From assembly GCF_048323655.1 (NCBI RefSeq), contig NZ_JBLUWW010000001.1:62001-126000 (forward strand): a stretch of 64,000 bases of DNA, read 5' to 3'. The translations under genes and the position numbers were made by a program. This stretch comes from Salinimicrobium soli (lineage in GTDB: Bacteria; Bacteroidota; Bacteroidia; Flavobacteriales; Flavobacteriaceae). The notes beneath the pieces are model-generated. The model saw only the letters and a list, made by a program, of their open reading frames with translations, made no database searches and had not been told where the DNA came from. Positions 44,274 to 52,676 of this stretch are shown in pieces (position 1 is the first letter of the stretch; every line of letters starts with the position of its first letter).

Positions 44274-45359
44274 TTAAGCCAGTTTTTTAGCCCCCATTCC
44301 GGTGTGATCCTCTATGAACTGTCCTTTATCACAGTGTTGGGCAAGTTCGGTTTTTATGAATTGCAGAACTTCTTCTTTTTCTTTTTCAGGATAAAGCACA
44401 TGGACATTTGCCCCGGCATCCAGGGTAAAGCACAGGTGCGAGCCGGTTTCTTTCCGAAACCTGAAGATCTTTTCTATAATAGCCAGCGTGTTCGGTTTCA
44501 TTAAAAGAAAATACGGCTGACTTGTCATCATCATAGCGTGCAGCGTAAGAGCTTCGCTTTCCACCACTTTTATAAATTCTTCCAGATCTCCTTTCTTCAA
44601 AATTTGTTTCAGCTTTCCAAGGTTTTCATGAGCCTGAGCAAACCGCCTTTCGGCATAGGGATGCTCTTCCATTAAGCTATGTCCAACAGTACTGCTCACC
44701 TGCTTTTCTCCCTTGTCCACCAGCAGGATCGTATCCTGGTAATTCTGAAAAACCTCTAATACAGCATATGGATACTTCAACCCGAACAAATTACTGCTGC
44801 CTTTTATTTCTTCATTTTCGCCCCACACTACCAGTTCTCCTTCAATACTTCTGCAAGCACTTCCGGAACCTAACCTTGCCAAAAAAGAGGCTTTTTTGGT
44901 GAAAAATTCGTTATCCATGGTAGGATCGAGTTCCTTTTCCAGGCTCATAAGGCAGAGAGCCAAAGCACTCATTCCGCTGGCAGAAGAAGCGATACCGCTA
45001 CTATGAGGAAATGAATTGGAAGTCTCAATTGTAAATTTATAATCCTTCAAAAAAGGTAAATATTCAAATGTCCGCTCAAAGAACTTTTGAATCTTAGGCT
45101 TGAAAGATTCCTTTTTTTCCTTCTCAAAGTAAAGCTCAAAATCAAAATCCGTTGCAGCTTTTTCTTTTTTGGAATAACGCAGGGTGGTGGTGGTTCGGCA
45201 ATTGTTGAGGGTAAAACTAATAGACGGATTTGCCGGGATCTGGTTGTCCAGTTTACCCCAGTATTTCACGAGCGCAATATTACTGGGACTTTGCCAGGTC
45301 ACTTCTCCTTCGGTCGCCCGGCCGGAATATTCCTGCGGAAGAAAATCTTGTTCGGTCAT
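44274..45359 (-). CDS. mvaD: Diphosphomevalonate decarboxylase
   Basis: 361 residues. WQSPSNIALVKYWGKLD is the family start, FPHSSGIASSASGMSALAL the ATP/phosphate loop, GSGSACRSIEGELVVW the second motif, and FTLDAGANVHVLYP the third with the catalytic Asp. Makes isopentenyl diphosphate with CO2 release. Together with mvaA and the GYDIA kinase at 1.6-3.9 kb it completes the mevalonate route. Confidence 0.93.
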   Translation of the reverse strand: MTEQDFLPQEYSGRATEGEVTWQSPSNIALVKYWGKLDNQIPANPSISFTLNNCRTTTTLRYSKKEKAATDFDFELYFEKEKKESFKPKIQKFFERTFEYLPFLKDYKFTIETSNSFPHSSGIASSASGMSALALCLMSLEKELDPTMDNEFFTKKASFLARLGSGSACRSIEGELVVWGENEEIKGSSNLFGLKYPYAVLEVFQNYQDTILLVDKGEKQVSSTVGHSLMEEHPYAERRFAQAHENLGKLKQILKKGDLEEFIKVVESEALTLHAMMMTSQPYFLLMKPNTLAIIEKIFRFRKETGSHLCFTLDAGANVHVLYPEKEKEEVLQFIKTELAQHCDKGQFIEDHTGMGAKKLA

Positions 45360-45386
45360 GCTATGAGAATTTGAGCAAAGATAAAT

Positions 45387-46697
45387 TTATTGTTCTGAGG
45401 TCAGGGCTTTGGCAGCAAGAAATCCGCCGGTCCATGCATTCTGAAAGTTAAATCCGCCGGTGATCGCATCAATATTCAGCACCTCCCCTGCCAGAAAAAG
45501 GTTTTTATGGATCCTGCTCTCGAAGGTTTTAAAATCCACTTCCTTTAATTCCACTCCTCCTGCAGTCACGAATTCTTCTTTAAAAGTACTTTTTCCATGC
45601 ACCTGGTAAACCCCTGCGGTAAGTTCTGCAGCCAGTTTCTGTAATTGTCCTTTATTGAGGTCTGCCCATTTTTCGGTCTCCAAAATTCCAGCGGCTCCCA
45701 CAAGGCTTTGCCATAATCGCTTCGGAAGTGCGAACTGTGCAGTTTTATGGGGAAACTGTCTGGCATTCTCCTGTTTCAGGCGTTTTAGTTCCTCTTCCAT
45801 TTCTTCCAAAGAATATTCGGGCAGCCAATTGACCTCAATTTCAAAATTCTTGATTTCGCTGAGTTCCCTTGCACCCCAGGCCGAAAGCTTAAGAATAGCC
45901 GGACCACTCATACCCCAGTGGGTTATGAGAAGAGGACCTTCAGTAGCCAGTTTCCCCTTTTTCAGCTTCACTCTGGCTTCCGTAGCAATTCCGGGCAGAT
46001 CTTTGATCCGCCTGTCTGTTATATTAAAAGTAAATAGCGATGGTACTCCCGGCACTATAGTATGGCCAAGTCCTTCCAGCAATTCCCAGATTTTAGGATT
46101 GCTCCCTGTGGCCATCAATAATTTTTTAGCAGAGAAATTTTCCTGAGAACTCGTAAGCTGCCAAAGTTGATCATTGAATTGAAGGTCTTTCACCGCCCGC
46201 TTCGTAAGTACATCAATCTTTAGCCTGCGGGTCTCCTGCAGGAAGAGATCAATAATAGCTTCGGAAGTGTTGGCTTCCGGAAACATGCGGCCGTCTTCCT
46301 CGATCTTCAAAGGCACTCCGCGTTTTTCGAACCACTCAATAGTATCCCCGGTCATAAAGGAATGGAAAGGACCACGCAACTCCTTCTGCCCCCGCGGATA
46401 ATTGCGGGCAAGTTCCTTCGGAAGGAATTCGGCATGGGTCACATTGCAGCGTCCTCCTCCGGAGATACGTACCTTGGTGAGCACCTCTTTTCCTCTCTCC
46501 AGAATGGCTATCCTCGCTGAAGGATCCATTTCCGCAGCATTTATGGCGGCAAAAAATCCGGCGGCTCCACCTCCCACTACTATTATATCATATTGCTGAA
46601 CTGCTTCCAAAAATGGCTTTTTTAAATCTGCTCCAAAGGTATCTAAAAATGCCCTTTTTGAATCTTGTTGTGAACTGAGCTTCCGCAGCAAAGCCAT
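45387..46697 (-). CDS. HI0933/BaiN-like flavoprotein
   Basis: 436 residues if the ATG at 46697 is used. FAD loop IIVVGGGAAGFFAA, then LTKVRISGGGRCNVTHAEF, LLITHWGMSGPAILKLSAWG and the end VLNIDAITGGFNFQNAWTGG are family signatures. The first 29 residues before the FAD strand are atypical and are encoded by DNA holding two near-copies of the 15-bp palindrome; a TTG at 46610 (LEAVQQYDIIVVGGG) is an alternative start. Redox role unknown. Confidence 0.85.
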   Translation of the reverse strand: MALLRKLSSQQDSKRAFLDTFGADLKKPFLEAVQQYDIIVVGGGAAGFFAAINAAEMDPSARIAILERGKEVLTKVRISGGGRCNVTHAEFLPKELARNYPRGQKELRGPFHSFMTGDTIEWFEKRGVPLKIEEDGRMFPEANTSEAIIDLFLQETRRLKIDVLTKRAVKDLQFNDQLWQLTSSQENFSAKKLLMATGSNPKIWELLEGLGHTIVPGVPSLFTFNITDRRIKDLPGIATEARVKLKKGKLATEGPLLITHWGMSGPAILKLSAWGARELSEIKNFEIEVNWLPEYSLEEMEEELKRLKQENARQFPHKTAQFALPKRLWQSLVGAAGILETEKWADLNKGQLQKLAAELTAGVYQVHGKSTFKEEFVTAGGVELKEVDFKTFESRIHKNLFLAGEVLNIDAITGGFNFQNAWTGGFLAAKALTSEQ

Positions 46698-46746
46698 AAA
46701 ACTTTCTTAAACAGCCGGTAAGGCCTGATTTCTTGTTTAACTTTAA

Positions 46747-47631
46747 ATGAGTAATCTTAAAAAACATCCAAAAATGTCAAAACCAGAAGGATTTCCAGAA
46801 CAGGAGCAGGAGCGACAACCAGGTAGGCAGGAAAAGATGCATCCGGAACCGGAGATCATCAGGAAAAATTATAAAGGCAGTGGAAAACTACAGGGAAAAG
46901 TAGCGCTCATAACAGGTGGTGACAGCGGAATTGGTCAAAGCGTTGCAGTTCACTTCGCTACAGAGGGAGCCAAAGTTGCTATAATATATCTGGCAGAAGA
47001 TGAGGATGCGCAAAACACTAAAAAAATGGTGGAAGAAGCCGGTTCTGAATGCTTACTTCTGGAAGGAGATCTAAAAGAAAAAGATTTCTGCAAAAAAGCA
47101 GTTCAGCAGACTGTCCAAAAATTCGGAAATCTTAATATCCTGGTCAATAATGCCGCCTTGCAATTTCCGAAAGAAGAACCTGAAGAGATCACTGCAGAAC
47201 AATTTCAGAAGACCTTTGAAACCAATATTTATCCCTACTTCTATATGGTGAAAGAGGCCTTGAAGCACCTAAAAGAAGGAGATTCGATCATAAATACCAC
47301 ATCGGTAACTTCGTACCGCGGCAGCAAACACTTACTGGATTATTCGAGCACTAAAGGAGCAATTACCGCATTTACCAGATCTCTTTCCAAAATGGTGGTG
47401 GATCGTAAGATCAGAGTGAATGGAGTGGCACCGGGACCTATCTGGACTCCGCTTATTCCCGCTAGTTTTGATGAGGAACACGTAGCTGAATTTGGCAAAA
47501 AAGTTCCCATGGGACGGGCAGGACAACCCAGTGAGGTTGGACCCGCTTACGTTTTCCTGGCCAGCGAAGACAGCAGTTACATTACCGGACAGGTGATCCA
47601 CGTGAATGGTGGTGAAATTGTGGGTGCTTAA
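46747..47631 (+). CDS. Short-chain dehydrogenase/reductase (YhdF/general-stress type)
   Basis: 294 residues. A hydrophilic N-terminal extension rich in Glu, Gln and Pro (about 1-50), then GKVALITGGDSGIGQSVA (NAD(P) loop), LVNNAAL, catalytic Ser in INTTSVTSYRG, YSSTKGA (Tyr-x-x-x-Lys) and GPIWTPLIP. This extension is characteristic of the stress-induced SDR subgroup. 17 bp before the SemiSWEET gene. Confidence 0.9.
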   Translation: MSNLKKHPKMSKPEGFPEQEQERQPGRQEKMHPEPEIIRKNYKGSGKLQGKVALITGGDSGIGQSVAVHFATEGAKVAIIYLAEDEDAQNTKKMVEEAGSECLLLEGDLKEKDFCKKAVQQTVQKFGNLNILVNNAALQFPKEEPEEITAEQFQKTFETNIYPYFYMVKEALKHLKEGDSIINTTSVTSYRGSKHLLDYSSTKGAITAFTRSLSKMVVDRKIRVNGVAPGPIWTPLIPASFDEEHVAEFGKKVPMGRAGQPSEVGPAYVFLASEDSSYITGQVIHVNGGEIVGA

Positions 47632-47648
47632 CTCCGGAAACTGACGGA

Positions 47649-47912
47649 ATGGGATGGACACAAATATTAGGATTGGTTGCAGGTGCATGTACTACAGCTG
47701 CCGTAATACCACAGATCTGGAAAGCATGGAAGACCAAAGAGGTGGACGATGTATCTCCGGGAATGTATTATGTATTAATAACGGGTCTGGCGCTTTGGAC
47801 GGTCTATGGCTTTATCAAAAGTGACATTCCTATTATTGCCACCAACGGACTCGCTTTTCTTCTCAACATTTTTATGCTTTATCTCTTTTTCAGGTACAGA
47901 GAAAAAGAATGA
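47649..47912 (+). CDS. SemiSWEET sugar transporter
   Basis: 87 residues with three helices: ILGLVAGACTTAAVIPQIWKAWKTK contains the PQ motif and its basic loop, followed by YYVLITGLALWTVYGFI and IIATNGLAFLLNIFMLYLFF. Functions as a dimer for small sugars. Follows the SDR gene closely and is probably cotranscribed. Confidence 0.9.
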   Translation: MGWTQILGLVAGACTTAAVIPQIWKAWKTKEVDDVSPGMYYVLITGLALWTVYGFIKSDIPIIATNGLAFLLNIFMLYLFFRYREKE

Positions 47913-48009
47913 GAACACCACTTGTTAATCTTGATTAAAATTTGATTAAACTCCTCTTAAAGCAATTGCAATAGGGCTTCCCGTCAATTACTTTTAGAAA
48001 AAACAGCAT

Positions 48010-48687
48010 ATGTCCCGTACAATAGGAATAGAAAAAAACCCTCAAACTTCGGAAAAAGAGTTCCATGAATTTATAATTGATAAGGACCATCCCTGCCTTA
48101 TGGCGCAGACGGTCTTTAGCATGGATAAGGTAGATTATCACGAATATGAAAATTTTGGCTCCAGGGAAACTGCTAAAGCCATTTTAAAAGATCTTAAAAA
48201 GTATATTAGCAACTACGATTTTGATTCTAATGAATTCCTGACATTTCTTGTGGCCTTTAAGGGAAGACAGGAATATTCAGAAGAAGAATTTGAACAGACT
48301 TTGTGGAAACAGCTACAACATATACATGATCTGGATGACGCGGACTGGGACCAGGAAGTAGATCCTGATCCTGAAAGCAAGAATTTCAGCTTCAGCCTTG
48401 GTGGCCGGGCATTTTATATAGTGGGGATGCATCCAAACAGCTCCCGTAAAGCCCGACAGTCGCCTTATCCGGCAATCGCTTTCAATCTTCACTGGCAATT
48501 CGAAAAACTTCGCGAAATGAATACATACCATACCGTGAGGGATAAAATAAGGGAAAGGGACATTGAACTCCAGGGAAGTATAAACCCAATGTTAGAGGAC
48601 TTCGGAGAAAATTCTGAAGCAAGGCAATACAGTGGCCGGGAAGTGGGAGATGAATGGAAATGTCCTTTCCATAACCATAAGAAATAA
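48010..48687 (+). CDS. GntA/YqcI-YcgG-like haem-dependent N-hydroxylase
   Basis: 225 residues. Family pattern: FIIDKDHPCLMAQTVFSM, YHEYENFGSRETAKAILKDL, FSLGGRAFYIVGMHPNSSRKARQSPYPAIAFNLHWQF (split here at natural points), and the C-terminal DEWKCPFHN. I recognise it as the group that includes GntA, the haem enzyme that N-hydroxylates a guanidine precursor in guanitoxin synthesis, and B. subtilis YqcI/YcgG. His residues near MHPN and NLHW are candidates for haem ligation. First of three tightly packed genes. Confidence 0.82.
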   Translation: MSRTIGIEKNPQTSEKEFHEFIIDKDHPCLMAQTVFSMDKVDYHEYENFGSRETAKAILKDLKKYISNYDFDSNEFLTFLVAFKGRQEYSEEEFEQTLWKQLQHIHDLDDADWDQEVDPDPESKNFSFSLGGRAFYIVGMHPNSSRKARQSPYPAIAFNLHWQFEKLREMNTYHTVRDKIRERDIELQGSINPMLEDFGENSEARQYSGREVGDEWKCPFHNHKK

Positions 48688-48690
48688 TAG

Positions 48691-49311
48691 ATGTTCCAAC
48701 CCAAAAAGTATCAAAAGAAAAGTCCTTCCTATATTTTTGATTTCATTCAGGCCCATCCCTTTGCCACCTTCGTGATCAACGGAAAGGAATTGCTTGCCAC
48801 ACATATTCCGGTCCTGGTAAAAGGTACTCCCGAAAAATTCCTTTTATACGGTCACATAGCTAAAGCCAATGAGCAGTATGACCTGATTGAAGATGAACTG
48901 GAAGCTCTCCTGATCTTTCAGGGACCGCATTCCTATATTTCATCATCCTGGTATAGGGAAAAGGACATTAGCACCTGGGATTATTCCGCTGTTCACGTCA
49001 ATGTGAAATTAAAGATCCAATCTCCCGAGGAACTGGTGGACTCTTTAGAAAAGTTGGTGGAACATTTTGAAAAAGAGGAAGAAAATCCCCTTTTATACAG
49101 GGATATTCCGAAGAAAATGATCGAGGATCATCTTCCTTTAATTAAAGGCTTCTGGATGGAACCTTTCAAGGTCCAGGGAATCGCCAAACTGCACCAGGGA
49201 TTCCATTCCGAAGATGTAGAAGCCATTACTAAGAATCTGGAAAAAAAGGAAAATTCACTTGCATCAGAACTCAGCAAACACATTAAGAAGGAACATGATA
49301 CACGTTATTGA
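48691..49311 (+). CDS. PaiB-like FMN-binding protein
   Basis: 206 residues. MFQPKKY at the start, FATFVINGKELLATHIPVLV, LYGHIAKANEQ, LLIFQGPHSYISSSWY and WDYSAVHVN follow the PaiB/FMN-binding split-barrel family exactly. Family members are annotated as negative regulators but are probably flavin enzymes. Starts 3 bp after the N-hydroxylase stop and overlaps the DUF1989 gene by 17 bp. Confidence 0.88.
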   Translation: MFQPKKYQKKSPSYIFDFIQAHPFATFVINGKELLATHIPVLVKGTPEKFLLYGHIAKANEQYDLIEDELEALLIFQGPHSYISSSWYREKDISTWDYSAVHVNVKLKIQSPEELVDSLEKLVEHFEKEEENPLLYRDIPKKMIEDHLPLIKGFWMEPFKVQGIAKLHQGFHSEDVEAITKNLEKKENSLASELSKHIKKEHDTRY

Positions 49312-49879
49312 AAAACAGACCGGTCAGGCATTCAAACTAAAAAAAGGGCAAAAACTAAAGGTGATCGACCCGCAGGGGGAGCAGGTAAGTGATATGGTTC
49401 TTTTTAATGCGGAAGATGTCCGGGAAAAGATATCTTCCGGCAAAACTCTCGACTTTGAGGAGAGTATTCTTATTAGCTCCGGAAATTATTTGTGGAGCAA
49501 CCGAAGCCGTAAAATGATGAAGATCCTGGAAGATACGAACGGAAGAAATGATTTTCTTCTGGCACCGTGTAGCCCGGAAACTTTTAAGATCATGTACAAT
49601 AATCCTGACTATCATCCCAGTTGCTTTGAAAACCTTTATTCCAGCCTGAGACCTTTTGGAATTGAGCCAGATGATGTACCTACTGCCTTCAACATTTTTA
49701 TGAACGTTCAGTTTGACTCTCAAGGAAAATTAAGTGTAGATCCGCCTTTATCCAAAGCCGGGGATTATGTACTTTTTGAAGCACAAATTGACCTAATAGT
49801 GGCACTTACCGCCTGTTCTGCAGAAGATAGCAATAACGGCAGTTTTAAACCTATTCATTACGAGATCCTGGAGGATTGA
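49295..49879 (+). CDS. DUF1989 / urea-carboxylase-associated family protein
   Basis: 194 residues: FKLKKGQKLKVIDPQGEQVSDMVLF, LWSNRSRKMMKIL, LAPCSPETF, CFENLYSSLRPFG, FNIFMNVQFD and PPLSKAGDYVLFEAQIDLIVALTACSAED in family order, with the Cys, His and Asp residues thought to bind metal (Cys in APCS, YHPSCFENL, TACS). Relatives are linked to urea and guanidine metabolism. ATG at 49295 is chosen because it opens into the first strand. Confidence 0.85.
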   Translation: MIHVIEKQTGQAFKLKKGQKLKVIDPQGEQVSDMVLFNAEDVREKISSGKTLDFEESILISSGNYLWSNRSRKMMKILEDTNGRNDFLLAPCSPETFKIMYNNPDYHPSCFENLYSSLRPFGIEPDDVPTAFNIFMNVQFDSQGKLSVDPPLSKAGDYVLFEAQIDLIVALTACSAEDSNNGSFKPIHYEILED

Positions 49880-49914
49880 CCGGGGAATTTTGTAGGGCGG
49901 TTCTCGAGTTTCTT

Positions 49915-50010
49915 CTATATGAGAGAAACAAGATAATTGAAATAAAGAACTACAATAACACCAAAAATAGCAACAGCAAATACGATCGTTTTACTGACCT
50001 TAATCTTCAT
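49915..50010 (-). CDS. Possible small membrane protein (31 aa)
   Basis: ATG at 50010 to TAG at 49915 encodes one hydrophobic helix after a basic start (MKIKVSKTIVFAVAIFGV...). No promoter box is obvious. The 320-bp gap between DUF1989 and the AspT-like transporter holds nothing else recognisable. Confidence 0.3.
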   Translation of the reverse strand: MKIKVSKTIVFAVAIFGVIVVLYFNYLVSLI

Positions 50011-50199
50011 ATTAATCTTAATTATAGAATAAATGTAAAAAATACAATTCTATGATTTTGAACATTAACAAAGCTTTAAATTATCACCTCCACCCTACTC
50101 GTTGAAATGCTGAAAAATCCGATTAAAAGCATGCTGACTATCCTGCCCCCTTACTCTGTTTCCTTCTAAAACCATTGTAAAGAAACACGACCGGTTTTA

Positions 50200-51822
50200 T
50201 TACAAAATGTAACTAAGAATTTGTGTGAAAATAATAATGGCTACCAGTGCGAAAGGATAAACCGTGGCATAGGCTACCTGTGGCCCTTCGCTACTTGTCA
50301 TAGAATCAACCGCACTCAACCCGGGAGTACTTGTCATTCCTCCTGTCAGGGCTCCAAGGACCGATAGAAAATTGATCTTAAGAAATACTCTTGCTATTAA
50401 TACCACAATGATCATTGGTATAAGCGTAATAGCTGCCCCTATTGCAAAAAGGCTGAGGCCGTACTCCTGAATTGTGGGACCTAAATGACTGCCGGCTGCG
50501 AGGCCTACAGGAATTAAAAATAGTAAAAGGCCGAATTGCCGGAGAATCTGATTTCCGGTACCCGGGAGATTCCAAAGAATAGGTCCGGTCTTTCCTATTC
50601 TACTTAAGACCAGAGCCGCTAATAACACCCCACCGGTAATTCCCAATGAAAACCTGGTGCCTCCAAAAAGAGGTATTTCAATCCCACCCAGGATCAACCC
50701 GATAACAATACCCAGGGCTACCGGTAAAAAGCTGGTAGTTTGTACCTCTTTCATACTATTACCAAATAGTAAGCTAAGCCCATTTACATTTCCTTTGGTT
50801 GATGAAATTAAGAGACGGTCCCCGAATCTTAGTTTTACCGATGGTCTTGCAGGCAAATCTATACCTGCTCTCCGAATTCTGGTCACAGTAGCTTTATAGT
50901 TCTCTCTAAGACTTAACTCCCCTAAAGTTCTGTTCACCACGTTTCTCTTGGAGATTACATACCATTTAATTTCGAACATTCCGCTCTCTGGAATATCAAT
51001 ATCTGTTGGATGCCCTAATAGAAGCTCTACTTTTTCAAGAGCTTCTTTGGTACCCACGGCTCTTACCAGGTCACCCTTACGCAAAACAAGATCTGCTGCC
51101 GGAGGGATGGAAGTTTCATTTGACCTCATCACTCTGGAAATATTCGCCTTGGTCATCATTCTTATGTGTAATTCCCCTATGGTTTTTCCGTCGGCGTTAT
51201 CATTGGTTATGATAAAATTTTTATGGGTTACTTCAGGAACTTTGATTTGGGTTTGTTCTTCATACATTTTTTCTTCTTTAGCAAAATTGGCAGCAAAGAG
51301 CTTAGGAGCCAATTTCACGAAAAGTATTACCCCTATAACACCAAAGGGATATGCAATTCCATAGCCAATAGATGCTAAATATGAACCGGTGGCTTCAATA
51401 GCTGCTGCAAGACCCGGAGTACTCGTTAGAGCTCCCGAAAATAATCCTACAGCAACCCTGTAATCAACCTCAAAAATAGTAGCCAAAACAAAAGTTGTAA
51501 TAGCACCTACCACAACCGTCAAAAAAGCCAAACTTATAAGTTTCGTTCCCTGAGATTTATATACGTCAAAAAAAGTGGGGCCCGCCTGCATTCCGATAGT
51601 AAAGATGAAAAGCAATAGACCGGTTTGCTGTATTATCCCCGGTAATGAGAACTCTACACCCTGAGAAAACATAATGTAGCCATAGAACATAGCCACAAAA
51701 ATTACAGCTGAAGAATCGAGCGACAGGCCTTTATAGGAAATCTTACCCATACTTATACCTATACCGATTATAATGAATAAGGCTACATAGTCTATGCTCA
51801 GGAAGTCGAGGAGTGAAGACAT
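50200..51822 (-). CDS. AspT/YidE-type transporter with two TrkA-C (RCK-C) domains
   Basis: 540 residues. Two membrane halves of five or so helices each, both with the AspT signature (FSGALTSTPGLAAAIEATGS in half one, LTGGMTSTPGLSAV in half two), joined by two cytoplasmic TrkA-C domains (about 200-360: IGELHIRMMTKANISRV and LGELSLRENYKATVTRI). Family members exchange aspartate for alanine or other dicarboxylates. Substrate here unknown. Alone on the minus strand. Confidence 0.88.
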   Translation of the reverse strand: MSSLLDFLSIDYVALFIIIGIGISMGKISYKGLSLDSSAVIFVAMFYGYIMFSQGVEFSLPGIIQQTGLLLFIFTIGMQAGPTFFDVYKSQGTKLISLAFLTVVVGAITTFVLATIFEVDYRVAVGLFSGALTSTPGLAAAIEATGSYLASIGYGIAYPFGVIGVILFVKLAPKLFAANFAKEEKMYEEQTQIKVPEVTHKNFIITNDNADGKTIGELHIRMMTKANISRVMRSNETSIPPAADLVLRKGDLVRAVGTKEALEKVELLLGHPTDIDIPESGMFEIKWYVISKRNVVNRTLGELSLRENYKATVTRIRRAGIDLPARPSVKLRFGDRLLISSTKGNVNGLSLLFGNSMKEVQTTSFLPVALGIVIGLILGGIEIPLFGGTRFSLGITGGVLLAALVLSRIGKTGPILWNLPGTGNQILRQFGLLLFLIPVGLAAGSHLGPTIQEYGLSLFAIGAAITLIPMIIVVLIARVFLKINFLSVLGALTGGMTSTPGLSAVDSMTSSEGPQVAYATVYPFALVAIIIFTQILSYIL

Positions 51823-51854
51823 TATAAAATCTTTTTTATTATTTTCAAGTACTT

Positions 51855-51880
51855 AAAAAACCATTCAAGTGTGGTTTTTT
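51855..51880 (-). promoter_or_regulatory. Hairpin in the AspT leader region
   Basis: AAAAAACCA and TGGTTTTTT arms around TTCAAGTG, 33 bp before the AspT start. On the minus strand it resembles an intrinsic terminator, so it could act as an attenuator. The rest of 51823-52166 shows no gene. Confidence 0.3.
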
Positions 51881-52166
51881 CAGAACAAATTTTAAGCTGC
51901 AAATATCCGCTATTCAAAAACAATATTATAAGCCGACTTCATAAAATTCACGGTCCTAAAAGGAGTTTTTTTGAGTTAGGGATTCTGTCATTATAACCTT
52001 CCCGTATTCCGGCAACAGCAAATGTTAAGTATTTTATTTAGAGAAACTTCAAAAGACCCTACCTTCCTCATTTTTTCTTTATATTAGCACCTGTTAAATT
52101 CCCGTTAAAAAGCACTTTGGCATAATTATTCCATAACCTGTACGGGTACAACTATGAAACACCTTC

Positions 52167-52652
52167 ATGAAAAATATTAAAATCCTACTTTTTTCGGCAT
52201 CGATCCTTTTGTTTTCCTGCAGTACGGACTCCAACGATGATCCTTCAGACGGAAAGTCTGCAACGGCGTCCAGCTGTGTAATGGAATTAGCTGATCCCAA
52301 CTGTACCATAGCCTTTCTTGAAGCCAAGGATGGGGAGTGGACAAAGATCTTCAAGTCTGGAGAAAATGCCAACCCTTTATTTTTATATGCCAACGGAGAA
52401 ACAGGAAACCCTCTTGGCACCGTTACCCTGAGCATGAATAACGGAATTCCTCAAGTCAGGATCAACGATTCTGATCTGGATGATGTTCTGGTTCGGATTT
52501 CTCAGGATGAAGCAGGGGTAAAATCTGAATGCAAAGTAGTCGAGAATATACCTGAACCTGCCAGTGAAGATGCTCCCGATGTTGATATTAAATTTTCGAA
52601 GACTTATACTTTCCCTCTATACCTGCAGGTGGAGGCTAATGTGTGTCCTTAA
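52167..52652 (+). CDS. Secreted lipoprotein, unknown function
   Basis: 161 residues: lipoprotein signal (ILLFSASILLFSC, lipobox Cys18), a Ser/Asp-rich spacer, and a compact domain with four further Cys (SSCVMELADPNC ... KSECKVVEN ... VEANVCP), probably two disulfides. 24 bp before the astacin gene, so the two are likely cotranscribed. It may bind or guide the protease; this is a guess. No family recognised. Confidence 0.72.
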   Translation: MKNIKILLFSASILLFSCSTDSNDDPSDGKSATASSCVMELADPNCTIAFLEAKDGEWTKIFKSGENANPLFLYANGETGNPLGTVTLSMNNGIPQVRINDSDLDDVLVRISQDEAGVKSECKVVENIPEPASEDAPDVDIKFSKTYTFPLYLQVEANVCP

Positions 52653-52676
52653 TCAAACAGCAAATCATTAATCAGA

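Noticed and set aside
47931..47950. Direct repeat TTGATTAAA, 11-bp period, upstream of the N-hydroxylase operon
   Set aside because: A/T-rich and only two copies; too weak to call an operator.
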